Shown piece by piece: positions 62,379 through 64,000 of a DNA stretch of 64,000 nt; the stretch's first letter is position 1, and each line of letters begins with the position of its first letter. The stretch lies in contig NZ_JOAI01000005.1 of NCBI RefSeq assembly GCF_000717715.1, positions 62,001 to 126,000 of the forward strand, given 5' to 3'. Made by a program: the position numbers and the translations under genes. A model generated the notes under the pieces. That model did not search any database, had not been told where the DNA came from, and saw nothing but the letters and a program-made list of their open reading frames with translations. Source of the DNA: Streptomyces sp. NRRL B-24484 (GTDB lineage Bacteria; Actinomycetota; Actinomycetes; Streptomycetales; Streptomycetaceae).

Positions 62379-63479
62379 TCAGGAGAATCGCTTCCGCCGC
62401 TTGACGGTGCGGAAGCGGCGGGCCACCTGGCGGGCCAGGTCCGCGGCGCCGACCAGGCCGGCCTCGTTGCCGAGGGCCGCGTGCACGATGCCGGCCTCCG
62501 GCCGGAACCCGCGGCCGGTCAGGGTGCGCCTGAAGGCGTCCTGGGCCGGCCCGAGCAGCAGGTCGCCGGCCTCGGAGACGCCGCCGCCGACGACAAACCG
62601 TCCGGGGTCGAGGGCGGCGGCGAGGTTGGCGATGCCGACGCCCAGCCAGTGGCCGACCTCGTAGAGGAGTTCCACCGCGACGGCGTCGCCCTCCCGGGCG
62701 GCCTCGGTGACCAGCGGCCCGGTGATGCCCTCCGCGGTGCCGCCGGCCCGGGCGAGCAGCGGCTGGACGACCGGCGACTCCTCGGCGACCAGCCCGCGCG
62801 CCTCGCGGACCAGCGCGTTGCCGGAGGAGTACTGCTCCCAGCAGCCGCGGTTGCCGCACGGGCAGCGGTGCCCGCCGGGCACCACCTGCATGTGGCCGAA
62901 CTCGCCCGCCAGGCCGTACTTCCCGCGGTCGACGAAGCCGTCCCGGACGACCGCACCGCCGATGCCGGTGCCCAGGGTGATCATCACCATGTGGTCCTCG
63001 CCGCGGCCGGCGCCGAACCGCCACTCGGCCCAGGCGGCCGCGTTGGCGTCGTTCTCCACCAGCACCGGGAAGCGCAGCCGCTCGCTGAGCGCCTCCTGCA
63101 ACGGCTCGTCGCGCCAGTTGAGGTGGGGGGCGAAGAGCACCCTGGAGCGGTCGGCGTCCACCCAGCCGGCGGCGCCGACGCCGACGGCGTGCACGTCGTG
63201 CTTGTCGGCGAGCTGCAGCACCAGGTCGACGATGACGTCCTCCACCACGGTGGGGCTCTTGCTCTTGTGCGGGGTCTCGGTGCGGACGCGGTCCAGCACC
63301 CGGCCCTCGCCGTCGACCACGCCGGCCACCACCTTGGTGCCGCCGATGTCCACGCCGATGGTGGGCAGCCGCAGCACCCCGGCCGGCAGGGCGCGCCGGC
63401 GGCGGTCGGCGCTGCGCGGCCCGAGGCCGAACAGGGTGGGCAGGACGGCCGGCCGCTGGGTGCTGTGCGGGCTGGTCAC
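62379..63479 (-). CDS. ROK-family sugar kinase (glucokinase-like)
   Basis: 366 residues. The ATP site is TIGVDIGGTKVVAGVVDG, catalytic Asp in VLVENDANAAAWAEWRFG, MITLGTGIGGAVV, and the ROK zinc motif GGHRCPCGNRGCWEQYSSG. This layout is that of actinobacterial glucokinase GlkA; ROK repressors would have an HTH, absent here. A 38-residue N-terminal extension precedes the core, so the true start may be internal. GTG 63479 lies 11 nt after AAGGAG. Confidence 0.88.
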   Translation of the reverse strand: MTSPHSTQRPAVLPTLFGLGPRSADRRRRALPAGVLRLPTIGVDIGGTKVVAGVVDGEGRVLDRVRTETPHKSKSPTVVEDVIVDLVLQLADKHDVHAVGVGAAGWVDADRSRVLFAPHLNWRDEPLQEALSERLRFPVLVENDANAAAWAEWRFGAGRGEDHMVMITLGTGIGGAVVRDGFVDRGKYGLAGEFGHMQVVPGGHRCPCGNRGCWEQYSSGNALVREARGLVAEESPVVQPLLARAGGTAEGITGPLVTEAAREGDAVAVELLYEVGHWLGVGIANLAAALDPGRFVVGGGVSEAGDLLLGPAQDAFRRTLTGRGFRPEAGIVHAALGNEAGLVGAADLARQVARRFRTVKRRKRFS

Positions 63480-63824
63480 GGGGGCGGTGGCTCCTTCGGG
63501 TCGGACGGCGGGGGCGCCGGGGCTCTCCCCGCCATCCTCCCGCGTCCGGCGGCGCCCGCGGGGCCCGCTCCGTGCGCGAGGACGACTGCCAGCGAATCCT
63601 CATCCGAATGACCGCAGGTGCTGCCCCGTTCGAGGGATTCGGTCAGGGGGCTGGCAAACTGGGCTGGGCCGCGCGGGGGATTCACATGGAAACGTGATGT
63701 TCCTCTCAGGTTCTGCCCAGTTTGGGTTGGAACCGAACTGCGGTTTCCATCTGTCTGATCACATCGGAACGTGCACGGGCGAGCGGGGGCCCGGGCTGCC
63801 AGCGACCCGGATACGAGAGCCTTA
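63480..63824. other. Divergent intergenic region with spaced inverted repeat
   Basis: 345 bp between the ROK kinase start and the esterase start, no convincing gene. Contains ATGGAAAC (63686-63693) and its inverse GTTTCCAT (63743-63750) in a comparatively AT-rich tract that is the likely promoter region for the rightward gene. Confidence 0.6.
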
Positions 63825-64000
63825 ATGCAACTGACCGGAACACCCTTCCTGATCGTCACGATCGTGCTCGTGCCGCTCTCCGTCGCGGCGGTGCTGCTGC
63901 TGTGGGGCAGGGTGCGCGGGCCGAAGCCGGTCCAGGTGCTGTCCAGACTGGTGATGATCCTGTTCTGCCAGGTGACGGCCGTCACCATGGTGTTCGTCAT
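63825..64000 (+). CDS. Membrane-anchored alpha/beta-hydrolase (esterase), 5' end only
   Basis: The first 58 residues: MQLTGTPFLIVTIVLVPLSV, then AAVLLLWGRVRGPKPVQVLS and MILFCQVTAVTMVFV. Two membrane helices joined by a basic loop match the N-terminus of streptomycete esterase-family proteins that carry a D-class esterase domain outside the membrane. The catalytic part is off the right edge, so the class is a judgement from the N-terminus alone. No clear ribosome-binding site precedes the ATG. Confidence 0.65.
   Translation, partial: MQLTGTPFLIVTIVLVPLSVAAVLLLWGRVRGPKPVQVLSRLVMILFCQVTAVTMVFV

Overview
The window is very GC-rich, with dense GTG/ATG starts, four-base start/stop overlaps and gene families typical of the Streptomycetaceae: Methyltransf_19 methyltransferases, a LysM-BTAD protein, a Tad-like pilus locus, CebR-type operators and an SWIM/DUF6493 pair. 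I read it as chromosome of a Streptomyces- or Kitasatospora-like actinomycete. I saw no rRNA, tRNA, CRISPR array, transposase, phage gene or replication origin.

Left part (1-22.6 kb). A truncated PAS-domain protein and a methyltransferase are followed by a GH15 glycosidase that converges on a secreted GH6 cellulase. The cellulase gene is broken by a frameshift in its FN3/CBM2 tail and is preceded by two CebR boxes. Next comes a complete, overlapping ergothioneine set egtA-egtB-egtC-egtD. A MalY/PatB-like PLP enzyme sits directly upstream and is a natural candidate for the missing C-S lyase step. A GlcP-type sugar transporter, a bacterial nitric oxide synthase oxygenase, an aminoglycoside-phosphotransferase-fold protein and a serine hydrolase follow. 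A TetR gene then diverges from an acyl-CoA dehydrogenase / thiolase / FabG-like operon, with a 19-bp palindrome between them. A secreted S53 peptidase closes this part.

Middle part (22.7-42 kb). Almost everything is on the minus strand: a proline/glutamine-rich protein with a degenerate caspase-like domain and an apparent frameshift, an S66 peptidase, a zinc-type oxidoreductase, a YqeY-like protein, and a long run of overlapping genes from 41.8 to 28.5 kb. That run holds a second caspase-like protein, a lipoprotein, a secreted protein, CpaB/RcpC-, CpaE/TadZ-, CpaF/TadA-, TadB- and TadC-like proteins, four small prepilin/TadE-like proteins, and a 1255-residue membrane protein with two LysM domains and a C-terminal BTAD domain. 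Together they would build a Tad/Flp-type surface appendage; no prepilin peptidase gene is seen in the window.

Right part (42-64 kb). Mixed housekeeping and accessory genes: a flavin-type PPOX protein, a MaoC hydratase, a metallo-beta-lactamase-fold hydrolase, TetR regulators, an SWIM/DUF6493 pair, acyl-CoA thioesterase, a Tat-exported jelly-roll protein with a CBM, a sulfite-oxidase-fold protein, a tiny divergent cold-shock protein, a lysoplasmalogenase-family membrane protein, exodeoxyribonuclease III, gamma-glutamyltransferase, an S15/CocE-type peptidase, an ROK kinase and the start of an esterase.

The most unusual items are: an isolated fusion of the tail of a DUF2397 (JetA-like) protein to a DUF2398 (JetB-like) protein, with no SMC partner; a sterol-desaturase remnant still coupled to the next gene; the two caspase-like paralogues; and two copies of an intergenic inverted repeat, one of them with a second hairpin inserted inside its arm.
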